Notes under the pieces: generated by a model | The model's input: only the letters and a program-made list of their open reading frames with translations | The model's database searches: none | Told to the model about the DNA's origin: nothing | Program-made: the position numbers and the translations under genes | Assembly: GCA_018240505.1 (NCBI GenBank) | Contig: JAFEFQ010000252.1 | Span: 1-64,000, forward strand | Source: Pseudomonadota bacterium | GTDB lineage: Bacteria; Pseudomonadota; Gammaproteobacteria; Xanthomonadales; Rhodanobacteraceae | Reading direction: 5' to 3' | DNA: 64,000 nt | Shown here: positions 50,503 through 58,843 of the stretch, piece after piece | Layout: each line of letters begins with the position of its first letter | Numbering within the stretch: position 1 is the first letter of the stretch

Positions 50503-53075
50503 AGTTTCACGTTGACCAGCATGCCGATCAGGTTCTGCTTGTAGCTTTGCGGTCCCGTGTCGGTGTAGACGCGGTTGCCGACGACGAGGCCCTGATCGAA
50601 GCCGAGGTAATGCCAGTCGCTGATGCGCCCGCGCTCGTAGTACTCGAACAGGCGCAGCGAAACGCGTTCGGTGAACGGCACGGTCACGCCTGCGGTGATC
50701 GAGTTGACGCGATAGACCATGTTCGGGAATGCGCCGCCGCCCGGTCCGGCGTCTGACACGGATGCCGGATAGGCGAGGGCGGACGAGCCTGCGTAGCTGT
50801 AGTCGGTGAGCCCGCGCGAATAGAGGTAATTCCAGTTCAGATCGAAGCGCGCGCGACCGATGTTGTGGTTGAAGGTCAGGCCGGCGTACCAGTCACGCTG
50901 CGCGTCGGTCGTCCACCACTGGCCGGTCAGCGCGTAGTTCGGTCCACCGAGGCTCGGATCGACGCCGCTGCCGCCCTGCTTGTCCTGCACGTTCGACATG
51001 CCGAGGCGCGAACGATCCCAGGCGACATAGGCGCCGAGGCTGCTCTGCGTCGCGAGTTGCCAGTCCCACTGCAGCGTCGCCCCGACCGTGTCGTAGGCCT
51101 GGCGGCCGATCTGCGCGTCGTAGCTGTTCCAGTCGCCTCGCACCGACGCGCTCAGCGTCATGTCGTCGCGAGGCATGACTGTCGCCATGACGTCGATCTT
51201 GTTCTCGTCGCGGCTGGACATGTCGTACTTGCGCATCGCGTCGACCGTGTGCGATGGCGTGCCTCCCGCGGGCGGTATGTAGCCGGGCAGGCTGCTCGAG
51301 AAGGTGTGCTCGTATGGATCGAAATCGTAGGTGTTGCCGGTCTGTTTGAGATACGTGTAGTTCACGCGCAGGGTCAGCCAGTCCAGGCTGCGGTTGACCC
51401 AAGTCAGTTTGACCCGGCTGGCGTCGATCTGGCTGCGTTCGCGATTCGTCGGTTCGTAACGGTTGTAGTCGAGGTTGGCACTCAAGGTGTTCTTCTGGTC
51501 GAACTTCCAGTCCGCGCCGACGTTCGCGTCGATCGTCTGGATGTCGAGCGGCAGGCTGCGCACGCGCGTCAGCGCAGACGGTGCGCCTTTCGGATCCCAG
51601 AGGCCCAACTCGCCGGGCACGATGCTGCCTTGCGCTCCGTTCTCGCTCGGATAACCGTACTGCCCGGTCAGCGGGTTGTACGAGAGATAGACGTTGCGAT
51701 AGTCCTGCCGGTCGTATTTGACCCCGCCGCGCAGGCTCCATTCCCTGGTCGGGTTGAGCACGATGCGCGCGTCGACCATCGACGTATCGATGCGCATGTC
51801 CGCGGTCTTGCGCGACAGCGCGTCGGTCGTGTTCCATTTGCTGCAGTCCATGAGCAGCGGGTTCGCCGGGCCGAGCTGCAGGTTGCCGAAGCCGATGCCG
51901 AACACGCCTTGGCAGTTGATCGGCGCGATCAGGGTGTCGTCCTGGCTCATGCGTCCGCCGGAGGCGCTGAGCGAGATCTCGCCGTTCCACGGAATCTTGC
52001 GCGTCGCCGTCGCGCGGAAGTTGTGGTAGTCGTTGTCCGGCTCCATCGACATCTGACCCTGATAGAGCGGCGCGGCGATGGCGCCCGGGACCGCGGGCAG
52101 GGCCGTGAGCTTGAACGGCGACTGATAGTTGTAGGACGTGTACTTGTCGCGATAGAACGATCCGCTGTAGCTGAAATCGAAACGCCATTCGGCTCCCGCG
52201 TAGCGCAGGCCGCCGTTGATATTGATCGTGGAATCGTTGATCGGCTTGACCGTTTCGTCGACGCCGCCATCGTTCAGGAAGAACGGTGGCCCCGCGAACG
52301 CGAACGCGAAGAAGAACGGGCCGCCGTACGCGCGCGTGCCCTTGCGTTCCTCCTCGCTCAGGTCGACGTAGGCGGTCCATTCCGGAGAAAGGTAGGTGCT
52401 CGCGCTGAGGCCCTGCTTGGAGCGCTTGACGCCGAGCGTCGTCGTCGGCGCCGCGGCGGAGGCCGCGGCGACCTGCGCGGGCGTGCTGGCGCCGGGCGTG
52501 AGGCCAACAGGCACGGTCAGGTTGTTCGTGCCGACGCCGTTCCAGATCGGCTTCGCATTGGTCGACAGGATGTTCGGCATGTCGCGCACGAAGGCTTGTA
52601 CCTTGTACGCGCCGGCGCGGCCGAACACGGCCTGGTACAACTGATCGTCGCTGCTGATGCGGCTGGCGCGCACTTCGGCGTAGCTGCCGTCGGACGGACG
52701 CTCGAAGTTCACCTGCAGCAGGCCGAGCACCGGATCGCCGTTGCGCCAGTCGGCGTAGCGGTTCCACGACGCGACGTCGTGATCGCCCGTGCCGATGTAG
52801 CCGACCTGCAGCACGCCGTAGTACAGCCACTCGCCGATCTCGTGCGCGAGCGGCGATTCGGGTGCGCAGTTGTACAGGTTTCCGGTCGGCGAACGGCGCT
52901 GCAGCGGCGCAAGCCAGGTCGTGCCGCGCGCATCGCACGGTTCGTTCGCCTGGCCTGCGGTCGGGTCGAGCTTGTTGCCGCGCCAGGTGTCGACGCCGAT
53001 GCCGCTGTCGGCATGGGCGAGGGTGGCCGGGATCGCGCAGGCCAGCGGAAGAAGGCGGATGAACCGACACGTCAT
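50499..53075 (-). CDS. MtrB/PioB-family decaheme-associated outer-membrane barrel, copy 2
   Basis: The 858-residue precursor has a signal peptide (FIRLLPLACAIPATLAHA) followed by DSGIGVDTWRGNKLDPTAG. Barrel strands run to the end (QNLIGMLVNVKL). Block order and many motifs match copy 1, including ETVKPINDSTI, GSFYRDKY, PDNDYHN, LTWVNRSLDWLTLRVNYTY and KYDMSSRDENKIDVMAT. It overlaps the diheme cytochrome of its module by ATGA and follows its decaheme partner by 15 bp. Confidence 0.93.
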   Translation of the reverse strand: MTCRFIRLLPLACAIPATLAHADSGIGVDTWRGNKLDPTAGQANEPCDARGTTWLAPLQRRSPTGNLYNCAPESPLAHEIGEWLYYGVLQVGYIGTGDHDVASWNRYADWRNGDPVLGLLQVNFERPSDGSYAEVRASRISSDDQLYQAVFGRAGAYKVQAFVRDMPNILSTNAKPIWNGVGTNNLTVPVGLTPGASTPAQVAAASAAAPTTTLGVKRSKQGLSASTYLSPEWTAYVDLSEEERKGTRAYGGPFFFAFAFAGPPFFLNDGGVDETVKPINDSTININGGLRYAGAEWRFDFSYSGSFYRDKYTSYNYQSPFKLTALPAVPGAIAAPLYQGQMSMEPDNDYHNFRATATRKIPWNGEISLSASGGRMSQDDTLIAPINCQGVFGIGFGNLQLGPANPLLMDCSKWNTTDALSRKTADMRIDTSMVDARIVLNPTREWSLRGGVKYDRQDYRNVYLSYNPLTGQYGYPSENGAQGSIVPGELGLWDPKGAPSALTRVRSLPLDIQTIDANVGADWKFDQKNTLSANLDYNRYEPTNRERSQIDASRVKLTWVNRSLDWLTLRVNYTYLKQTGNTYDFDPYEHTFSSSLPGYIPPAGGTPSHTVDAMRKYDMSSRDENKIDVMATVMPRDDMTLSASVRGDWNSYDAQIGRQAYDTVGATLQWDWQLATQSSLGAYVAWDRSRLGMSNVQDKQGGSGVDPSLGGPNYALTGQWWTTDAQRDWYAGLTFNHNIGRARFDLNWNYLYSRGLTDYSYAGSSALAYPASVSDAGPGGGAFPNMVYRVNSITAGVTVPFTERVSLRLFEYYERGRISDWHYLGFDQGLVVGNRVYTDTGPQSYKQNLIGMLVNVKL

Positions 53076-53090
53076 GATCGTTCCTCCGTT

Positions 53091-54173
53091 CTACTCGTGG
53101 AATCTCGATCCGGACGGCGCGTTCGAGCCGTGGATGTTCGCATGGCAGGTGTTGCAGCCACGACCCATGATGCGCTCGTCCGGGTTCTTGCCGGTCTTGA
53201 GCGAATTGGCCGTCTGCAGGTCGTTCGGATGCCGCTGCTGCGTGTGGCATTGCTGGCACAGGAATGGAACCGGCGCGACCAGCAACGTGCTCTGGTTCGA
53301 TCCGTGCGGCGAATGGCAGTTGAGGCAGCTCTCGCGTACCGGCGCGTGCTCGAACAGGAATGGCCCGCGCTTCTCGGCGTGACATTGATAGCAGGTTTCG
53401 TTGACCGTGTTCGTCTTCGCCAGCGGGAAGCTCGTGAGCGAGCTGCCGCTCGACAGCGAGCCGTGCGGGTTGTGGCAATCGTCGCAGCTCATCTGGCCTT
53501 CGGGCAGCGGCATGTGCGAGCGCCGGTTGAACTGCAGGCGGATGTCCTTGTGGCACTGCGCGCAGGTGTCGTTGATCGACATCTTCGCCATCGAGCCTTC
53601 GACCGAGAACTTCGCCATCGGATTGTGGCAGTCGCTGCACGACAGGCCGTTGCGCTGGTGCACCGAACCCGACCAGTGATCGCGCGGGCCGCCGGCGTGG
53701 CAGGTCAGGCAGGTTTTGGTCTGCACTTCGATCGGCGTGCCGCCGTTCTTGGTGTAGGCGATGATCAGGCCCTTGCCCTGAGGGTTCTGCGCGTGCGCCG
53801 AGCCGGGGCCGTGGCAGGCTTCGCAGACCGGGATGCCGGGATCGGACTTGTTCGCGGCAATCAGCCCGAGCGAATGCAGTGTGTGGGTGAAGTGATCCGC
53901 TTCGAGCTGGTGGCAGGCGACGCAGGTCTTCATGCCGACCGGCTTGGCGTCGGGCGTCTGCGGGTTGTCGGCGACATGCGCCCTGGCGAAGCCCGGTGCG
54001 GGCGGCGGCAGGCTCGCGTCGATCTGCTTTTCGCTGGAAAGATTGGTTGCGGGAAGGGACTTGGCGATATCGCCGCGCTGCTGCTGGGCGCGGCCGATAC
54101 CGGTCGCGCCGAATACGAGCACGCAACTGGCGAGCACGGCGGAGACCACGGCACCGCAGCGACGCAAATCCAT
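53091..54173 (-). CDS. DmsE/MtrA/PioA-type decaheme cytochrome c, copy 2
   Basis: The 360-residue precursor (ATG 54173, preceded by GGGGAG) has a signal peptide (VLASCVLVFGATGIGRAQ) and ten CxxCH sites: CVACH, CEACH, CLTCH, CSDCH, CAQCH, CDDCH, CYQCH, CLNCH, CQQCH and CNTCH. It is the first gene of the seven-gene operon. Copy 1 is highly similar, with the differences concentrated in the N-terminal linker and near heme 9. The frame continues upstream of 54173, but the ribosome-binding site and signal peptide fix this start. Confidence 0.96.
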   Translation of the reverse strand: MDLRRCGAVVSAVLASCVLVFGATGIGRAQQQRGDIAKSLPATNLSSEKQIDASLPPPAPGFARAHVADNPQTPDAKPVGMKTCVACHQLEADHFTHTLHSLGLIAANKSDPGIPVCEACHGPGSAHAQNPQGKGLIIAYTKNGGTPIEVQTKTCLTCHAGGPRDHWSGSVHQRNGLSCSDCHNPMAKFSVEGSMAKMSINDTCAQCHKDIRLQFNRRSHMPLPEGQMSCDDCHNPHGSLSSGSSLTSFPLAKTNTVNETCYQCHAEKRGPFLFEHAPVRESCLNCHSPHGSNQSTLLVAPVPFLCQQCHTQQRHPNDLQTANSLKTGKNPDERIMGRGCNTCHANIHGSNAPSGSRFHE

Positions 54174-54287
54174 TCGATTCTCCCCGGACTCTGGCGTTGG
54201 CTGGAGCTTGCTTCGTCGCCCCGAACGACGGCTGTGCAAGTGTGTCTATTCGGGTAATTTTTCGATAGCACATTGTGGAGAAAAGAT

Positions 54288-54305
54288 TGTTCGTGGAGCC
54301 GAACA
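54288..54305. promoter_or_regulatory. Inverted repeat between lysR and the electron-conduit operon
   Basis: TGTTCG (54288-54293) and CGAACA (54300-54305) are perfect mirror halves with a 6-bp spacer. They lie in the 177-bp divergent region, 46 bp before the lysR ATG. Size and place suit a LysR-type or other dimeric regulator. The adjacent A/T-rich block (54254-54290) may contain the promoters. Confidence 0.4.
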
Positions 54306-54350
54306 GTTTTAGGCTTGCCGGATATTCCAGCTCGCAAGTCCAGGCCTGCC

Positions 54351-55328
54351 ATGAACGATCTCAACAACATTCTGTATTTCGCGAAGATCGTCGAACACGG
54401 CTCGCTGTCCGCCGCCGCCGATGCGCTCGGCGTGGCGAAGTCGGTGCTGAGCCAGCACTTGGCCAAGCTCGAGGACGATCTCGGCGTGCGCCTGATCCAG
54501 CGCAGCACGCGCAAGCTGCAGATCACCGACATCGGCCGCCGCTATTACGAACGCTGCCGCGCGGTACTTGCCGAAGTCGAACGCGCCGGCAGCGTGATCG
54601 ACGACGTGCGCGAGGTGCCGCGTGGGCGCGTGCGCGTGACCTGCCCGCTCAATTTCGCCCAGGTGTTCATGGCGCCGCTGCTCGCCGAATTCATGGCGCG
54701 GCATGCCGAAGTCGAGGTCGTGCTCGAGATCAGCAACGACGACGTCGACATGATCGCCGAGGGCTACGACCTGGCCCTGCGCATCGTGCCGTGCATCAAG
54801 TCCTCGAGCCTGATCGTGCGCTCGTTCACGCTGAGCCGCCATCTGCTCGTGGCCAGCCGCGAGTTCGTCCGGCGCCACGGCCAGCCGCGCGCGCCGGCTG
54901 ACCTGCGCGGCCTGCCCAGCGTCGGCGGCGCGCTGCCGGTCGCGCCCGGCGGACGCCATCAATGGCGGCTGGCCGCGGCGGGGAAGGCGCAGACGATCAC
55001 CTATCAGCCGCGCCTGCTCAGCGAAGACCTGTTCGTGCTCAAGGAGGCCGTGCTGTCCGGCGTCGGCATGGCCGAGTTGCCGCGCAGCGTCTGCGCCGAC
55101 GAACTCGCCGACGGCCGTCTCGTCCACGTGCTGCCGCAATGGCAATTGCCCGAAATGAACCTCTACGCAGTCTATCCGTCGCGCAACGGACAGACGCTGG
55201 CCGTGCGCATGCTGATCGACTACCTGACCGCGAATCTGCAGCCGTTCGTCGAATCGGTGGCGCGCGATGGTGCTTTCCGCATGCAGATCGTCTCGCAATC
55301 CGCGCCTCCGGCGAAATTCGGCACCTGA
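54351..55328 (+). CDS. LysR-family transcriptional regulator
   Basis: The 325-residue protein has an N-terminal winged helix-turn-helix (FAKIVEHGSLSAAADALGVAKSVLSQHLAKLEDDLGVRLI, residues about 9-48) and a periplasmic-binding-like effector domain (about 90-300). The ATG at 54351 gives the canonical N terminus MNDLNNILYFAKIVE. It is divergent from the decaheme operon, and LysR proteins often control the divergent neighbour, so it may regulate the electron conduit. It could also control the aldo/keto reductase 94 bp downstream. Confidence 0.92.
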   Translation: MNDLNNILYFAKIVEHGSLSAAADALGVAKSVLSQHLAKLEDDLGVRLIQRSTRKLQITDIGRRYYERCRAVLAEVERAGSVIDDVREVPRGRVRVTCPLNFAQVFMAPLLAEFMARHAEVEVVLEISNDDVDMIAEGYDLALRIVPCIKSSSLIVRSFTLSRHLLVASREFVRRHGQPRAPADLRGLPSVGGALPVAPGGRHQWRLAAAGKAQTITYQPRLLSEDLFVLKEAVLSGVGMAELPRSVCADELADGRLVHVLPQWQLPEMNLYAVYPSRNGQTLAVRMLIDYLTANLQPFVESVARDGAFRMQIVSQSAPPAKFGT

Positions 55329-55422
55329 GCGCGTGACAAATGTTTAATGCGCCGGCTTCGCAGTTGAATTCCGCTCAGGCATGCCCGATGAAAAAGCTTC
55401 CCGCAATCGTTGGAGACTGCAG

Positions 55423-56448
55423 ATGGAATATCGGCGACTGGGTGCATCGGGCTTCATGGTGCCTGCCCTGAGTTTCGGCACGGGTACATTCGGCGGCAAG
55501 GGCGAGTTGTTCAGCGCCTGGGGCAATACCGACGTCAAGGAAGCGAAGCGTCTGATCGATCTCTGTCTCGACCACGGCGTGACCATGTTCGACACGGCCG
55601 ACGTGTATTCGCGCGGCGCCTCCGAGGCTATTCTCGGCGCGGCGCTCAAGGGCAGGCGCGACAAGGCGATCCTCTCGACCAAGGCGACGTTCCGTTTTGG
55701 CGACGATCCCAACGCGGTCGGCTCCTCGCGCCAGCATTTGCTCAAGACCGTCGACGAGCAGCTCGCGCGACTCGGCACCGACCATATCGACCTGTTCCAG
55801 CTGCACGGCTTCGACGCGCTGACGCCGATCGAGGAAGTGCTGTCCACGCTCGATACGCTCGTGCGCGCGGGCAAGATCCGCTACACCGGCGTGTCGAATT
55901 TCTCCGGCTGGCATCTGATGAAGTCGCTCGCGGTCGCGGACAAATACGGGTATCCGCGCCATGTCGCGAACCAGACCTACTATTCGCTGATCGGCCGCGA
56001 CTACGAATGGGAACTGATGCCGCTCGGCCTCGACCAGGGCGTCGGCGCGATCATCTGGAGTCCGCTCGGCTGGGGCCGCCTGACCGGCAAGCTGCGCCGC
56101 GGCGCCAGGCTGCCGAAGACGAGCCGCCTGCACAAGACCGCGGATTCCGGGCCGCCGGTCGAGGACGAATACCTCTACCGTGTCGTCGATGCGCTCGACG
56201 AGATCGCGAAGGAAACCGGCAAGACGATTCCGCAGATCGCGATCAACTGGCTGCTGCAGCGCCCGACCGTGGCGTCGGTCATCGTCGGCGCGCGCAACGA
56301 GGAACAGCTCAAGCAGAATCTCGGCGCCGTGGGCTGGAACCTGACGAAAGAGCAGGTCGCACAACTCGATGCAGCGAGCGCGAAGACGTTCGCCTATCCG
56401 TACTGGCACCAGCAGGGTTTCGCTGAACGCAATCCGTTTCCGGTGTGA
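55423..56448 (+). CDS. Aldo/keto reductase
   Basis: The 341-residue TIM-barrel oxidoreductase has the NADPH-dependent AKR signatures: FDTADVYSRGASE (catalytic Asp, Tyr), ILSTKATFRFGDD (Lys), FQLHGFDALTP (His) and YTGVSNFSGW. The C-terminal cofactor segment is SVIVGARNEEQL. The ATG at 55423 follows GGAG; the longer frame to 55381 is unlikely. The substrate is unknown. A terminator follows. Confidence 0.93.
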   Translation: MEYRRLGASGFMVPALSFGTGTFGGKGELFSAWGNTDVKEAKRLIDLCLDHGVTMFDTADVYSRGASEAILGAALKGRRDKAILSTKATFRFGDDPNAVGSSRQHLLKTVDEQLARLGTDHIDLFQLHGFDALTPIEEVLSTLDTLVRAGKIRYTGVSNFSGWHLMKSLAVADKYGYPRHVANQTYYSLIGRDYEWELMPLGLDQGVGAIIWSPLGWGRLTGKLRRGARLPKTSRLHKTADSGPPVEDEYLYRVVDALDEIAKETGKTIPQIAINWLLQRPTVASVIVGARNEEQLKQNLGAVGWNLTKEQVAQLDAASAKTFAYPYWHQQGFAERNPFPV

Positions 56449-56463
56449 CCGATCCGGGATGAA

Positions 56464-56488
56464 AAAAACCGGGCGCGAAGCCCGGTTT
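56464..56488. terminator. Bidirectional rho-independent terminator
   Basis: AAACCGGGC and GCCCGGTTTT form a 9-bp stem around GCGAA, with an A-run on one side and T-runs on the other. It ends the aldo/keto reductase gene and can end the convergent psiF-like gene. Confidence 0.85.
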
Positions 56489-56565
56489 TGCTTTTCCTGG
56501 GAAGTGCGGCCAAGGATGGCCGCTTCCTGATTTTCGCCATCATGGACGACGGCAGAAATACCAGC

Positions 56566-56928
56566 TCAATGCGCCGGCGCGGCCGCCGCAGCATCGCCCT
56601 TCAGGCAGGAACTCATGAAGGTCTTGCGCTCGTCGCCATGCAGGGTCTTGGCCTTGGGGTCGGCGTTGCAGGCTTTCATCTTTTCCTGCTGGGTCATCGG
56701 CTTCGCCGGGGCCGCGGCCGGCGCGGCCGCCGCAGCATCGCCCTTCAGGCAGGAACTCATGAACGCCTTGCGCTCGTCGCCCTTGAGCGTCTTCGCCTTC
56801 GGATCGGCGTTGCAGGATTTCATGCGTTCCTGCTGCGGAGTCAATTGCTTCTCCGCGGCGAAGGCGGAACCGGAAGCGAGGACGGCGGCGAAAGCGAAAG
56901 CGGCGAACATGGCTGTTGCGGTTTTCAT
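56566..56928 (-). CDS. PsiF-repeat exported protein
   Basis: The 120-residue precursor has a signal peptide (MFAAFAFAAVLASGSAFA) and two PsiF repeats of about 35 residues, each with MK(S/A)CNADPKAKTL and a paired Cys in FMSSCLKGDAAAA. The copies are nearly identical at DNA level, joined by a Pro/Ala linker. PsiF was named for phosphate-starvation induction in E. coli, and its function is unknown. The ATG at 56928 follows GGAG. Confidence 0.9.
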   Translation of the reverse strand: MKTATAMFAAFAFAAVLASGSAFAAEKQLTPQQERMKSCNADPKAKTLKGDERKAFMSSCLKGDAAAAAPAAAPAKPMTQQEKMKACNADPKAKTLHGDERKTFMSSCLKGDAAAAAPAH

Positions 56929-57045
56929 GGCTGTCTCCTGTGACGTGGCCGGCCTCATGCCGGATCGGCCGCTAGTCTACGCTGGTTGCCGCGGTGGGAA
57001 ACAGCCGCATCGCGCGGCGTTTTGTAGGAATTCATCCCTGCGGCA

Positions 57046-57075
57046 TCGTAGGGGTCCGATGAATCGAGCCCCTAC
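57046..57075. repeat. Inverted repeat between the aminotransferase and psiF-like gene
   Basis: CGTAGGGG (57046-57053) and CCCCTACG (57068-57075) are exact complements, and the interior is partly self-complementary. A related GTAGG word lies at 57023. It sits 12 bp after the class III aminotransferase stop and resembles a dispersed palindromic repeat more than a terminator, as no T-run follows. Confidence 0.6.
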
Positions 57076-57086
57076 GAATTGACTCC

Positions 57087-58583
57087 CTACGCCGCCGCGT
57101 CCACGCTCTGCCGCGGCCCGTGCAGCAGCGCCTGGCGCACGCCCGCGACGACGAGGTCGGCCTCGGCGCCCGACACCGCGAAATGCGGGGTGAAGCGCAG
57201 CGAGTTGGTGCCGCCGTGGATCACGCCGACGCCGTGCTCGCGCAGCCATTCCTCGGTGCTGTTCGCGCCGTAGCACTTGAACTGCGCGGCAAGCTCGCAC
57301 GAGAACAGCAGGCCGGTACCCTGCACCTTGGTGATCAGGCCCGGCAGTTCCTTCTGCAGCTTCTGCAGCTTCTCCAGGAACTCCGCGCCGCGCGCGCGCA
57401 CGTTGGCGCGCAACTGCGGCGTGATCGAGGCGAGCACCGCGCAGGCGGTGTCGAGCGCGCGCGGATTGGCCGTCATCGTGTTGCCGTAGATGCCGGTCTT
57501 GTACAGCGCGGCGGCGCGTTCGTTCACCGCAAGCACCGACAGCGGGTACTGGCCCGCGCTGAGCGCCTTCGAATAGGTTTCCATGTCCGGCGCGTCGAGC
57601 TTCTCGAAGCCCGGGTAGTCGACGACCGAGAGCACGCCGTGCGCGCGCAGGCCGGCCTGGATCGAGTCGACCATGAACAGCGTGCCGTGGGCGCGCGTCA
57701 GCTCACGCGCGGCGGCGTAGAACTCCGGCGTCACCGCGCGGCCCGGATCGCCTTCGCCCATCACCGGCTCGAGCAGCATCGCTTCGATGAACCAGCCGTT
57801 CTTCTCGGCGTCGGCGAACGCGGCGCGCAGCTGGTCGACGTTGTAGGGCTCGACCGTGATCAGGCTCTTCTCGTCGCGGAAGCTGGCGAGGTTCTGCACA
57901 TAAGCCTTGCGTGAGGAATCCGAGTAGACCGCCGGGCGGTCGGTGCGGCCGTGGAACGCGCCCTTGACCGCGAGGCGCTTGATCGTCCTGCCGGCGTGTC
58001 TGCCGTTCGCATCGGTCGCGAGCTTGGCGTTGACATCGGCGATGCGCAGGGCGAGGCCAACCGCTTCCGAGCCCGAATTGAGGCAGAGGAAGTGCGAGTA
58101 GGGCGAATCGCCACGCGTATGGCCGATCTCCTGCTTGATCGCGTTGGCGAAACGCAGTTGCGCCAGGTTCGGCGTCATGATGTTGGCCATCGCCTGCGGC
58201 CTGGCCAGCGCATCGAGCACCGCCTGCGGCGTATGGCCGAGGCCGAGCATGCCGTAGCCGCCGACGTCGTAAATAACACTTCCCTTGAGCGTGACGATCC
58301 ACGGCCCGCGCGCGGCGAGCGCGACATAGGGGTTGATCGCGTCGGTCGCGTAGAAATTGACGTAGTCGGCCTGCACGCGCGCGATCTGCCCGGCTTCGTC
58401 GAGCTTGAGCAGGTCGGGCATTTCGTTCTTCAGCTGGGTGAACAGCACGTGTGCCGCATCGATCGCGACGGCGAGGTCGCGGTCTTCGCGCGCGAAGCGT
58501 TCGACCGTCGCGTCGTCCAGCCCGCGCGTGCGGATCGCGCCGCCGAAGCTGCGCAGTTCGTTGAGTTGGGTGATGGACGACAT
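57087..58583 (-). CDS. Class III PLP-dependent aminotransferase, substrate unknown
   Basis: The 498-residue protein has class III features: the cofactor pocket CLNSGSEAVGLALRIAD, the Glu/Asp region EPVMGEGDPGRAV, and FMVDSIQAGLRAHGVLSV. The PLP lysine lies in METYSKALSAGQYPLSVLAV. The motif DSIQAGL replaces the DEVQTG of acetylornithine and GABA aminotransferases, and an N-terminal extension of about 70 residues is present. It is therefore not an ordinary ArgD. The start is preceded by GGGAG. No pathway partners are adjacent. Confidence 0.8.
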   Translation of the reverse strand: MSSITQLNELRSFGGAIRTRGLDDATVERFAREDRDLAVAIDAAHVLFTQLKNEMPDLLKLDEAGQIARVQADYVNFYATDAINPYVALAARGPWIVTLKGSVIYDVGGYGMLGLGHTPQAVLDALARPQAMANIMTPNLAQLRFANAIKQEIGHTRGDSPYSHFLCLNSGSEAVGLALRIADVNAKLATDANGRHAGRTIKRLAVKGAFHGRTDRPAVYSDSSRKAYVQNLASFRDEKSLITVEPYNVDQLRAAFADAEKNGWFIEAMLLEPVMGEGDPGRAVTPEFYAAARELTRAHGTLFMVDSIQAGLRAHGVLSVVDYPGFEKLDAPDMETYSKALSAGQYPLSVLAVNERAAALYKTGIYGNTMTANPRALDTACAVLASITPQLRANVRARGAEFLEKLQKLQKELPGLITKVQGTGLLFSCELAAQFKCYGANSTEEWLREHGVGVIHGGTNSLRFTPHFAVSGAEADLVVAGVRQALLHGPRQSVDAAA

Positions 58584-58705
58584 GGTGTTCTCCCTTCAGG
58601 AATGCGGAAACGCGAACGGCGCCAAATGCGGCGCCAAGTAGCGACAAGGCAAACAATTGCTGATTGTGGGACGCATGATAGAACCCCGATTTGGTATGAC
58701 CGAGT

Positions 58706-58746
58706 GCCAGTTCCGGGCCGGTCTTCTGGGGCCAATTCCGGGCCGG
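58706..58746. repeat. Direct 16-bp repeats in the divergent region before the ABC operon
   Basis: GCCAGTTCCGGGCCGG (58706-58721) and GCCAATTCCGGGCCGG (58731-58746) differ at one base and start 25 bp apart. They lie between the aminotransferase and the ABC transporter, which are divergent, and could be a tandem operator. Confidence 0.45.
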
Positions 58747-58843
58747 CGGACATGACGCTCGTCACCTCGCACTGCTGATATCCCTGACTGTCCGCCGTCG
58801 CGCTGCGCGGCCGAGAATGAGCGCATCGTTCGAGGAGCCAGGC

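Noticed and set aside
44944..54173. Classical metal-reducing Mtr locus (mtrCAB-omcA)
   Set aside because: No surface decaheme lipoprotein and no CymA are present, whereas a HiPIP is. The content is closer to the pio operon.
50865..54273. Very long open frames (over 1,100 codons) on both strands across the second conduit module
   Set aside because: They are Arg/Asp-rich shadows of mtrB and dmsE copy 2, without domains, and arise from the high GC content that removes stop codons.
57087..58583. The class III aminotransferase as the missing ArgD
   Set aside because: It is about 100 residues longer than ArgD, has DSIQAGL where ArgD-like enzymes have DEVQTG, and is far from the arginine operon.
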